From assembly GCF_047663525.1 (NCBI RefSeq), contig NC_092604.1, positions 11,581,501 through 11,645,500 on the forward strand: a stretch of DNA of 64,000 bases, given 5' to 3'. This DNA comes from Anas platyrhynchos. Its lineage: Eukaryota; Chordata; Aves; Anseriformes; Anatidae. The position numbers and the translations under genes are program-made. The notes beneath the pieces were generated by a model. The model was not told the origin of the DNA, searched no databases, and saw only the letters and a program-made list of their open reading frames with translations. Shown piece by piece: positions 48,901-54,240 of this stretch (position 1 is its first letter; every line of letters starts with the position of its first letter).

Positions 48901-49967
48901 TAAATTCTGGAAATGCAAAGTGCACCACAATAAGAGTCAGTGAAGGGAGCAGACATTGCAGTGACACAATGGCAAAGACATTGGGAGGGCGATAGTTTTA
49001 CAACTGAGGTGATCAGAGAAGAAAACAGCATTGATCTGAAATGCCTGAATAAATACAGACTGAGCTGATTTGTTAGGCTAAGTATTCCAAGTGCATGGAG
49101 TTCTGTAGAGGAATGGACTTCTAAATATCTGTGGTTATGATGATCTTAGGTGTAACCTCTAAAGTAATCTTATGTTTAAAATGTATTGGTTGGTCAGTAC
49201 TACTTAGCTACATCTAGTTCTGTTCCCCAAACACCAGGGTGTTTCTAGATTGGAAACTGGATCTTGACATTAGCCCCTGTCACTCATTTGCAAACTTCAC
49301 GATGATAGGTTTCCAACGAGAACAATTCTTTTCAGCCTCTTTTATTTTGTAGACATTTGTTCAGGGTGAAGTTATTAAAATAATGAACCTGGAAAAGAAT
49401 GACTTAGAAATGAAAAGAAAAATTCTTAATATGACCAAGTATGGAAACTGTGAGAGAGACAGAGTGGACCTTATTCTGGTAAGCAGACATCCAGATAGAC
49501 ATTTGTTTACTTTAGGTTTAAACTAGAAATTTTCATGGTTTTATGAGAATCATGTTTACTTTAAAAAAAAAAAAAAAAAAAAAAGGCGAGTTATTGTCTT
49601 CCTCTTTGTTACACTTGTAATAATAACCCAGTATTTTCATTTTTTATGAGTGGTTTGAGTGGATTTTGCATACGTAAATTGTCGGATTAGGCATAGCTTC
49701 TTATTGCCTCTTAGAACTGACCATGCTCTTGTTCTTCAAGTAAACATTCATATCCATGTTGTATTTTAGATTCAGGAGCTCCGCAAAGAAGAATCTCAGT
49801 GGACTTACTATGATGATGACGAATTAACTGTGAAGATGAGAATGACTGAAAGAATATTTGATAGCTTGATCCTTGATACAATCAGAGTTCTTAATAAGAT
49901 TTATCTGAGAAAAGCCTGTGATAAGAAGTTTTTCCCTAATGGTGGAATTTTAGTCCCTGATTTTTAA
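12391..49967 (+). CDS. CCDC187: CEP350-like centrosomal CAP-Gly protein (CCDC187), whole gene
   Basis: This is the span of 33 coding exons listed separately below; all junction phases agree, giving about 2,726 residues (human CEP350 is about 3,100). CEP350 is a large centrosomal protein that, with FOP/CEP43, anchors microtubules at the centrosome and supports ciliogenesis. A similar role here is inferred from homology. Visible landmarks are an N-terminal W..L..AK / RIENKL block (residues 15-36), a VVSAPPAPV motif (about 150), WREGQKLARQLLGPPP (about 197), a REYIHRKNKERKKKK...RLQEVYRKQ coiled coil (about 400-450), a RARHQAALLKLRRKAL helix (about 1,070), a CAP-Gly domain (about 2,112-2,185) and a conserved C-terminus. 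Synteny with QSOX2 favours the CCDC187 ohnologue over CEP350. As I recall, human CCDC187 is much shorter. Exons 5 and 11-13 are the least certain. Confidence 0.85.
13176..13219 (+). CDS. CCDC187: CEP350-like coding exon 2
   Basis: Acceptor CCTGTTTTCCACAG, donor GTACGT, in phase 1 and out phase 0. Encodes DVVLAWKSLQKAKEVV, which aligns with the recalled N-terminal CEP350 segment DITTSWDALSQTKAAL. The same alignment continues directly into exon 3. Confidence 0.75.
14041..14134 (+). CDS. CCDC187: CEP350-like coding exon 3
   Basis: Acceptor TTTTCACAG, donor GTGAGT, in phase 0 and out phase 1. It opens with LQRIENKL, matching the CEP350 LRHIENKL continuation of exon 2, then a basic stretch. The donor sequence AAGCTTTGGTG is duplicated 17 bp upstream (14,110-14,120 and 14,127-14,137); use of the upstream copy would shift the frame. 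Confidence 0.8.
15936..16223 (+). CDS. CCDC187: CEP350-like coding exon 4
   Basis: The acceptor follows a C/T-rich tract ending CCCCTGCAG; phase is 1 in and 1 out. It encodes a Ser/Pro-rich start, then DQKLAELWKKSPQKKLEQLK and a Gln-rich helix, and ends KVCTVVSAPPAPVCR. The last part matches CEP350 KVRKVATAPPAPAYKG, and the helix matches its RLDILKRRQHDVKLEKLKER. The open frame extends about 270 bp further upstream, but only this acceptor agrees in phase with exon 3. Confidence 0.85.
17195..17293 (+). CDS. CCDC187: CEP350-like coding exon 5 (putative)
   Basis: A long pyrimidine tract precedes the acceptor (CCACCTGGTTGAAG), and the donor is AAAG before GTAAGG. Phase 1 in and 1 out fits exactly between exons 4 and 6, and the 99 bp leave the frame intact whether included or skipped. 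It encodes a Ser/Gln/Arg-rich stretch (DQKERSSAQRIQAQSQRQPS and on). No clear CEP350 counterpart; it may be alternative. Confidence 0.5.
19985..20113 (+). CDS. CCDC187: CEP350-like coding exon 6
   Basis: Acceptor CTCTGTTTCAG, donor GTACAG, phase 1 in and 1 out. Encodes AAWREGQKLARQLLGPPP, a close match to the CEP350 segment SSWRDGQKLVKKILGPAP. The CEP350 piece that normally precedes it (around TPDGKVW) was not found. Confidence 0.88.
20529..21265 (+). CDS. CCDC187: CEP350-like coding exon 7 (basic coiled coil)
   Basis: A 737-bp exon, phase 1 in and 0 out, with acceptor TTTCCACAG and donor GTAAGT. The first two thirds are Ser/Pro-rich and look disordered. The end holds SPEVVREYIHRKNKERKKKK followed by KRLQEVYRKQREA, the counterpart of the CEP350 block DTDEVRQYIVRQQEERKRK...KRLQELYRKQKEA. 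This is among the strongest homology anchors of the gene. Confidence 0.92.
21620..21711 (+). CDS. CCDC187: CEP350-like coding exon 8
   Basis: Acceptor TTTTGTTTCAG, donor GTACTC, phase 0 in and 2 out, both agreeing with the neighbours. Encodes a short polar stretch (ERSFMAWVDETPHTLLNK). Confidence 0.75.
22266..22936 (+). CDS. CCDC187: CEP350-like coding exon 9
   Basis: A 671-bp exon, phase 2 in and 1 out, acceptor TTTAAACAG and donor GTAGAT. Encodes LSPYRNKWDRVKAIHDLSKE then LAEKIEMSTKRLSATS, equivalent to CEP350 YKSKLDRIEALKATAASLSSRIESEAKKLAG. The rest is Ser/Thr-rich with low complexity. Confidence 0.9.
23285..23384 (+). CDS. CCDC187: CEP350-like coding exon 10
   Basis: Acceptor TCTTTTTAAAAG, donor GTAAAC, phase 1 in and 2 out. 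Encodes MNKGSEVDMSLLHEKPITSP then a short basic end (RGFLTRR). Confidence 0.75.
23385..27253 (+). other. CCDC187: Intron 10, no further exon supported
   Basis: About 3.9 kb. Contains a T run near 23,613-23,630 but no open stretch with matching phase and good splice sites. A weak candidate near 25,076-25,127 was not accepted because its acceptor lacks a pyrimidine tract. Confidence 0.5.
27254..27297 (+). CDS. CCDC187: CEP350-like coding exon 11 (putative micro-exon)
   Basis: A 44-bp exon with a strong acceptor (GTTTCTGCTCTCCACCAG) and donor GTAATG. Phase 2 in and 1 out makes the frame change needed between exon 10 and the downstream chain. Encodes LKNNSISFRAVIRV. It is too short for homology to prove it. 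Confidence 0.45.
27621..27713 (+). CDS. CCDC187: CEP350-like coding exon 12 (putative)
   Basis: Acceptor GGTCTCCTCCAG, donor GTAAGG. Read in phase 1 to 1 it gives SLRTPDGLRTQPSATPTSGS then KTRDGFKQDF, polar and coding-like. A second frame is also open, but this one fits exons 11 and 13. The length is a multiple of three, so it could be skipped without frame loss. Confidence 0.5.
27714..33103 (+). other. CCDC187: Intron 12, longest intron of the gene
   Basis: About 5.4 kb with no exon I can support. Holds an AT-only microsatellite-like stretch (29,217-29,282), a C run beside a T run (29,437-29,462) and a T run (31,863-31,879). Confidence 0.5.
29217..29282. repeat. AT-only low-complexity tract
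   Basis: About 65 bp of alternating TA and TTTA units within intron 12 of the CEP350-like gene. Confidence 0.85.
33104..33184 (+). CDS. CCDC187: CEP350-like coding exon 13
   Basis: It follows a textbook pyrimidine tract (CCTACCCCTTCCCCTCTCCCCAG) and ends at GTAAGT. Of three frames only the phase 1-to-1 frame is open, which is the one the neighbours need. Encodes LAGVDANRFLVRLEVVTIPS then FRYGRR. A longer open frame reaching upstream to 32,830 lacks a better acceptor in phase. Confidence 0.6.
33749..33846 (+). CDS. CCDC187: CEP350-like coding exon 14
   Basis: Acceptor CTTCTGCAG, donor GTACAG, phase 1 in and 0 out. Encodes CAELEEKYRSHLDNLRQTSL then LLAHRLK, a leucine-heptad helix that continues directly into exon 15. 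Confidence 0.85.
33898..33929 (+). repeat. (TAAA)n microsatellite
   Basis: About eight TAAA units about 50 bp after the exon 14 donor. Useful as a length polymorphism marker. Confidence 0.9.
34275..34385 (+). CDS. CCDC187: CEP350-like coding exon 15
   Basis: Acceptor TTCCTAATGCAG, donor GTAAAT, phase 0 in and out (37 codons). Encodes AHQLQQKQQLTVLSEKAKRE then VQESQRFLSDLLQDNVK, coiled coil. Confidence 0.87.
35257..35360 (+). CDS. CCDC187: CEP350-like coding exon 16
   Basis: Acceptor TCTGTTTTTGCAG, donor GTACAG, phase 0 in and 2 out. Encodes a Ser/Gly-rich polar stretch ending SQSEGDNAFG. Confidence 0.8.
36026..36159 (+). CDS. CCDC187: CEP350-like coding exon 17
   Basis: Acceptor CTTTCCTACCTTCAG, donor GTGAAC, phase 2 in and 1 out. 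Encodes EEMHSLKLSELNTERDHNLV and a basic, probably disordered end. Confidence 0.82.
36544..36689 (+). CDS. CCDC187: CEP350-like coding exon 18
   Basis: Acceptor CCTCTCCTTAG, donor GTAACC, phase 1 in and 0 out. Encodes an acidic Ser-rich linker ending AESSDQASLDSQ, only 117 bp before exon 19. Confidence 0.83.
36807..36994 (+). CDS. CCDC187: CEP350-like coding exon 19
   Basis: Acceptor CTGTCTGTCCCCAG, donor GTGAGG, phase 0 in and 2 out. Encodes RARHQAALLKLRRKALRAKA then RAELAWLGHQKR, strongly resembling the CEP350 helix RARHQ..LLRLREKALKEKT.AELAWLEHQK. G+C is higher than in the adjacent exons. Confidence 0.93.
37518..37605 (+). CDS. CCDC187: CEP350-like coding exon 20
   Basis: Acceptor CTGGTTTTCAG, donor GTAACG, phase 2 in and 0 out. 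Encodes VAEKQHKILTELEQEQ, a helix leading into exon 21. Confidence 0.87.
37811..37957 (+). CDS. CCDC187: CEP350-like coding exon 21
   Basis: Acceptor CTGCTTTGTTTAG, donor GTTAAG, phase 0 in and out (49 codons). Encodes VEIQHLQNLYRAAHQERKLL then LKQQREILMMQHSTAQLQEE; coiled coil with Gln-rich heptads. Confidence 0.88.
38348..38520 (+). CDS. CCDC187: CEP350-like coding exon 22
   Basis: Acceptor TTCCTTTTAG, donor GTAAGT, phase 0 in and 2 out. Encodes a basic Ser-rich linker (TRQISSSKFNSLAESTACSE). Confidence 0.82.
38521..41151 (+). other. CCDC187: Intron 22
   Basis: About 2.6 kb, AT-rich, with a 13-G run at 38,988-39,000. No coding sequence seen. Confidence 0.6.
41152..41333 (+). CDS. CCDC187: CEP350-like coding exon 23
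   Basis: Acceptor AACTGTCTACAG, donor GTACCC, phase 2 in and 1 out. Encodes a polar linker without a recognised motif. Confidence 0.8.
41897..42009 (+). CDS. CCDC187: CEP350-like coding exon 24
   Basis: Acceptor TGTAACCTTTCAG, donor GTAAGA, phase 1 in and 0 out. Encodes NAQDHILLHLERVNSAGTDE and a Thr-rich end. Confidence 0.8.
42361..42529 (+). CDS. CCDC187: CEP350-like coding exon 25
   Basis: Acceptor TTATGCTCTAG, donor GTAAAT, phase 0 in and 1 out. Encodes KFTVKNLGMLTTLCNLCQAQ. The CNLC spacing recalls a metal site, but only two cysteines are present. Confidence 0.8.
43465..43586 (+). CDS. CCDC187: CEP350-like coding exon 26
   Basis: Acceptor CCTGTGTTTCAG, donor GTATGC, phase 1 in and 0 out. 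Encodes an acidic polar stretch (DDAPSLIEDQENDSLTVEKV). Confidence 0.8.
43843..43973 (+). CDS. CCDC187: CEP350-like coding exon 27
   Basis: Acceptor TAGTCTCTTCAG, donor GTACGA, phase 0 in and 2 out. Encodes a charged linker ending RKENSLQEQQ. Confidence 0.8.
44504..44583 (+). CDS. CCDC187: CEP350-like coding exon 28
   Basis: Acceptor TGGTGTTTTCAG, donor GTAGGA, phase 2 in and 1 out. Encodes SPDSERKAEVVHMNEKAPSE; it enters the giant exon in frame. Confidence 0.8.
45001..47873 (+). CDS. CCDC187: CEP350-like coding exon 29: acidic repeats and CAP-Gly domain
   Basis: This 2,873-bp exon is the largest of the gene (957 whole codons), phase 1 in and 0 out, donor GTAAGT. Most of it is acidic, Ser-rich and probably disordered. 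At 46,233-46,572 a degenerate repeat of the type (D/E)-x-(L/F)-P-P-P occurs about six times. At about 46,833-47,052 (protein residues about 2,112-2,185) lies a CAP-Gly domain: FEIGDRVLVKQTQPGTLMFK, then WAGVALDKAEG and GTYKGVKYFEC. CAP-Gly domains bind C-terminal EEY/F tails of tubulin and partner proteins. The loop that is usually GKNDG reads differently here, so ligand binding cannot be assumed. Downstream residues form acidic and then Lys-rich helical sequence. Confidence 0.95.
48090..48428 (+). CDS. CCDC187: CEP350-like coding exon 30 (C-terminal region)
   Basis: Acceptor TTTCTCCTTACTGAAG, donor GTATTT, phase 0 in and out (113 codons). Encodes APWKKTVEVPLVVPHYSSYV then KKLSASAVEELW, aromatic-rich and more ordered than the preceding linkers. 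Confidence 0.9.
48756..48899 (+). CDS. CCDC187: CEP350-like coding exon 31
   Basis: Acceptor TTCGGTTGTTACAG, donor GTAAAT, phase 0 in and out. Encodes VIFDLTREVLCTEYQVTANP and a Cys-containing basic end (RCSRCHCRS). Confidence 0.9.
49353..49478 (+). CDS. CCDC187: CEP350-like coding exon 32
   Basis: Acceptor TCTTTTATTTTGTAG, donor GTAAGC, phase 0 in and out. Encodes VIKIMNLEKNDLEMKRKILN, a helix followed by RDRVDLIL. Confidence 0.9.
49563..49584 (+). repeat. A22 homopolymer in intron 32
   Basis: An uninterrupted run of 22 A between the last two coding exons. Confidence 0.9.
49770..49967 (+). CDS. CCDC187: CEP350-like coding exon 33 (stop codon)
   Basis: Acceptor TTGTATTTTAG, phase 0. Encodes QWTYYDDDELTVKMRMTERI, a helix (FDSLILDTIRVLNKIYLRKA) and ends ILVPDF before TAA at 49,965-49,967. 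The acidic-then-helical end resembles the CEP350 C-terminus. Confidence 0.93.
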   Translation: MQELRKEESQWTYYDDDELTVKMRMTERIFDSLILDTIRVLNKIYLRKACDKKFFPNGGILVPDF

Positions 49968-51240
49968 GGCAAGAATACATGATTAAGAATTTTAATTCTG
50001 AACTGTACCTAATACCAGTTTTACATTCATATTTACAATTAAAGGATGCAAGCAGCGATGTAAGCACGTAGAAAAAATATCACATAAAATATTCTTCTTG
50101 AGTTCTGAGCTCTGGGAATGCTCATTAAGATCGATGTTTTTCTTAGACTAATGTTATTTGGAATCTAAGTGGTGGAAATTTTATTCTTGTCTGTTTTTTA
50201 ATCAAGATGGCACTTTATTCACCTACTCATTTTTAAGAGCATCATATGTGTTTAAAATTGTATAGGAGTCTATGGTTATACAAACAGTTCAAAAACAATT
50301 TGTGTGTAAATGATTTTATTTTGTTATCGTGTTCTGATGGTGAATGATGATGAAAATTATGTTTTGAGAATACTGTTTGGAAAATCAATGTTTTTAGAGC
50401 ATATGGGTACAGAGGGAATTAAGTCTCCCAGAAATTGAATTGCTATGGACCTCTGTCTTTTGGAATGAACTCTTCCAACTGGATCATGTCTACAACTTTT
50501 CCTAATGGGTTAAACAGCATAACAAAGGTGACTGAGGAAAAAAATGACCATTTTTTTACACCCTGTGGAATGGTTTTAAATTAGCCCAGAGATGACTTGA
50601 GAGATGTGGCATATGGCAGGATCTACAGCCAAACATTCAGTTCCAATGTCTATAACATCATGTAAATGAGACATATACTGATGTAATGCACTTTAAATGG
50701 ATGCTTTTCTACCAGTAACTTCAATTTCTGAATAATAAATATGTGCATTTGATTACATTCCTTATCATGGAATTCATATGGGCCCTTTGAACTCCAACAC
50801 AGTTTAAACACCTGAGGATGTACTTTAACTGGCAAATCAGAAGAAAACATCCCTATTTTATTTTGTATTCGTAAAATGGGAAAAAAAATAAATCAAGATT
50901 TGAAGAAGGAAATGTAAGCATTCCCCAAATATGCTAATTTTTAACAATGTATAGTACTGTGCTCTTACCTATTTTGCATTAAGACTAATGATAAATTTGT
51001 ATTAATGTTTAAAACAAATATACATAATGGCATTCAGAATTTTTTCATTACTAAATAATTGAATAGAAGTAGATTTATTTAAATCCCCTTCCTTCAGGGA
51101 GTCTTTCAAACAAAAAGCAGGACAATTAATATGATTTTTAAAAATTGAAAGGCACTTTGTTTCTGTTTTTAAGTACTGATGGTTTACTTGTTTTCATATT
51201 GAATTGTTTTCTGAATAAACAAAAATCCTCTGTGTCTCTT
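49968..51240 (+). other. CCDC187: Probable 3' UTR of the CEP350-like gene
   Basis: AT-rich with no open frame. AATAAA hexamers occur at 50,734-50,739, 50,887-50,892, 51,214-51,219 and 51,381-51,386. The 51,214 site, followed by CA and then T/GT-rich sequence, is the best end. Several sites suggest alternative polyadenylation. Confidence 0.65.
51214..51219 (+). terminator. CCDC187: Likely poly(A) signal of the CEP350-like gene
   Basis: Canonical AATAAA followed within 25 bp by CA-containing sequence and a GTGTCTCTTATTTTT downstream element. Confidence 0.5.
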
Positions 51241-51389
51241 ATTTTTACTGAAATTTTGACTTCAGATTATATTGTATATATTGCTGTTCCCATAAGTGAA
51301 TGGGATTTGTTCTATTGTTTTTAGAAATAGTGCTTTTTAATGGCCTAAGGATCTGTCACACTAGCTGCCCTATGAACAGAAATAAAAAG

Positions 51390-53279
51390 GTAACTTGTGT
51401 TCCAAGCACATTAACTATTGATCATATCCTGTAAACTAGTTTCATGTCCCAAGTCCTACCTTTTCTTAGAAGCCTGACATACATTGTAAAAATTTATTCC
51501 TAACTGATTGATATAGTCTGGAAGATTTTACATGCTGAGCTTGGGCTCTAGTCTTCTGCAAAGGTTGTATCCCTTCTGCTGGTAAAGATAAAGACTCAGC
51601 TGCACTCTTCCTTAACTGATTAACTGACTTTGGTGCTGTACTTGAAGCCTTGACTCTCCTGGTTTGAGAACCTCTGGTAAGACCCTGCAGCTGATGGCAC
51701 TGCTGAGATACAGCATTAACTGAGCTCTTCCTTCTTAGGTGAGAATTACCACCCTCATGACCTTTATCCTCATTGATTAATTAATCCAGATAACTTATTT
51801 GTTCTAAGATTAATGCTTTCGTCTTGTCAGCTTATGGTAGAATTTAATTCAATGCTTTTTTTCCCTGGACTTATAGACAAATTGTTGGATACAATGACAG
51901 ATCTATATATTGAAGCGCTACAGATTTTCAGTTTGTTGTTGCCGTGGTTCTGCAGCAGCAGCACCAGGATCCTTGTTGTGTATTTGGAATGAAAGCTATT
52001 AAAAATATCATTTATATGTGTGAATGAATAGATGAAGGACTTGTTTAATTTCAGACTGCTATATGTTACACTGGAGGAAGATAACCATTATGTTTGCAAC
52101 TCAGGCTGTGAGTGAAGCCTGAACCCTTGCAAGATAGCTATATACAGAAGGACATAGCCATAAAGTAACTACTGCTGATGAGAATAAAAAGTGTACGCGT
52201 AGAACATGTCAGACATATTTAATATCCCCCACCATTATGTGTTCAAAACCTTAGATTCTGGCACCCAGATATATTGACCTGTTCAGTCAGCGGCAAGACT
52301 TCAATATCAAGATTACTCTACTTCAAGGTCTAATATTTTGTTTGCCTTGGTTTTGATCAATATTAACCTCCTAGGTCAATAAATCTTGATACTAGCCTCA
52401 AGAGGAGTCATTATCTTTCATAGAAAATGATTATTTCTCAGTTAAACCCTACATTTAATTTTCCTGTAATCCATCTCTTTCATCTTCACACATTTAATAA
52501 TTCTTCTGAATAAAATGCACTCTAAAATACCTTACACACTGCCGATTTTAAAATCCTAATTAGCAGCTGCCACAAGATTTTCCATTGCTTTAATGTATTT
52601 GGATTCCACCACTGTAGCCGTCTCATTTTGTTACTTATAGAAGGTAGGAAAAATAGAGACAGAAAACCCCTCAAATGGAAGGTAATACAAGGAAACAAAT
52701 AACTTGTGTTGTGAATATGGATGCAAAAGCTATGTGCCTGAACAACTTGAGACATTAATGGTCAAGAAAAGACACAATCAGGGAAAAAATAGGTAAGCGT
52801 GGCAGAATCTGTTCTCAGACAAGAGGATTTTTACTGCGTGTGAGATTCCTACTCTTACACTGTTTGTGTACAGCTGGCCATAAATGATCATAAACCAGAT
52901 TCTCACCTCTGAATTTACAACAGAGTGCATGAAGTAAGAATTTAGACTCATTTGTTTTCTATTTGGTCTTGAAGGATTAAAAGTACTGTTTGTGAGTAAA
53001 GGAAGAAAGAATTAACTTTTAGGGGACGTTAGCCTTTTGTCATCCCCTTAAACTCCACTGAATTCTTCCTCTGGGGACGTTCTCTGTTGTTTTTCTGCCT
53101 ACGTTAACGTAACAAAATTTCTTAACCCTGTATTTACAACTGAGAAGAGCCCTTCGTACTGTGGCTATAGCTGTACGAGGAGCTAAAATGCATTCCCGGC
53201 TCACAAGCAATCTCAAGTAAAGGACAGCATCTAGCAGCTTGTCAGACTCACAGCATCCTACGTGCAGCTTTTTACCGGC
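51390..53279. other. Intergenic region
   Basis: About 1.9 kb of AT-rich sequence between the two genes with no recognisable exon or repeat. G+C rises sharply after about 53,280. Confidence 0.6.
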
Positions 53280-54240
53280 TCCTGCTTTGAAGAGAGCTGT
53301 CCCCCTCCTGCCGCCACGGCTCAGTGCGAGGCTGCGCTGCCTTCAACCCAGCGCCCGGCTCGGTGAGGCCGCGATTTGTTCCTGCAGCGGCTCGCCTGCG
53401 TGTTAAAACCACCCACCGAGCATTTAAAGCACTGCTTTAACCTACTTCTTCATCCCACCCGTTCCCTTAGGGAGCCCTACGGGACACGCGGATCCCAACA
53501 CAGCACCCACAGCTTCGCACCGGGGAGCGATCTCCCCCTCCCTCACCCTACCCCAGGCCCTCAGCGGACCTGCGTCCACCCCGGGCGAGACAACACCCGC
53601 TCCCCTAACCCTTTCGGAGCCCGTTTGGCCGAGAGGGGCTGCAGCATTCCCCTTCCCATTGCGGGGGGATCCCCCCCCCGCGGGCTTCGGGCGGGCGCTG
53701 CGGCCGGTAGGCCGCGTTGCTAGGGCCGGCCGCGTTGCTAGGGCGCGGGCCCCGCCCCTGGCCGCCGGCCTCCCAAGATGGCGGCGGGCAGCGGCCGCCC
53801 GCTGGCGGTGCCGCTGGTGCTGCTGGCGGCGGCGTTGGCGGCGGTGACGGCGCGGTTGTACCGGGCCGGGGAGGACCCGTTGACCGTGCTGACGGCCTCT
53901 ACGGTGCGTAGGGCTCTGCTTAACTCCTCGGCGGCCTGGGTGGTGCAGTTCTACAGCTCGTCCTGCGGTCACTGCATCGCCTTCGCCCCCACCTGGCGGG
54001 CGCTGGCCGGGGACGTTAAAGGTGAGGCGCAGCCGCCGCCGGTCCCGGTCCCCTCAGCCCCGGCACCCGGGGGGCTCTGTCAGGGCTCAGCCCGGTTTTG
54101 GGGAACGGGGGTGAGGCTGGCACGGGGCCTGGCAACGCGGGGGGGCTCGGTGGGGCCTGCCCTGGGAGCTGGGGCCCAGTGGGGGCGGTGGGGTGGGGAG
54201 GTTTTGGGGTGAGATCCCTGGGGTTGGGGGGTTTGTAGAT
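53280..54240 (+). promoter_or_regulatory. QSOX2: QSOX2 CpG-island promoter
   Basis: Abrupt rise in G+C and CpG around the start codon. It contains a GC box (CCCCGCCCC, 53,750-53,758) and two copies of GTTGCTAGGG (53,716-53,725 and 53,734-53,743) resembling RFX X-box half sites. A YY1-type AAGATGGCGGC overlaps the start codon (53,775-53,785). No TATA box was seen, as expected for a housekeeping promoter. Confidence 0.8.
53778..54021 (+). CDS. QSOX2: QSOX2 coding exon 1: signal peptide and CxxC
   Basis: ATG with A at -3 and G at +4. Encodes a hydrophobic signal peptide, then [20 protein letters not shown] and a thioredoxin strand ending in [20 protein letters not shown]. An NSS sequon sits at residues 49-51. 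Ends in phase 1 at GTGAGG. Confidence 0.95.

Noticed and set aside
12391-49967. Calling the first gene CEP350 itself
   Set aside because: The downstream gene is QSOX2 by sequence, not QSOX1, and the CAP-Gly and N-terminal blocks are diverged from recalled CEP350. Family membership is firm; only the paralogue name is inferred from synteny.
53442-53972. 176-codon Arg/Gln-rich open frame on the - strand in the CpG island
   Set aside because: CpG islands lack stop codons by composition; the + strand exon 1 is the QSOX2 start.
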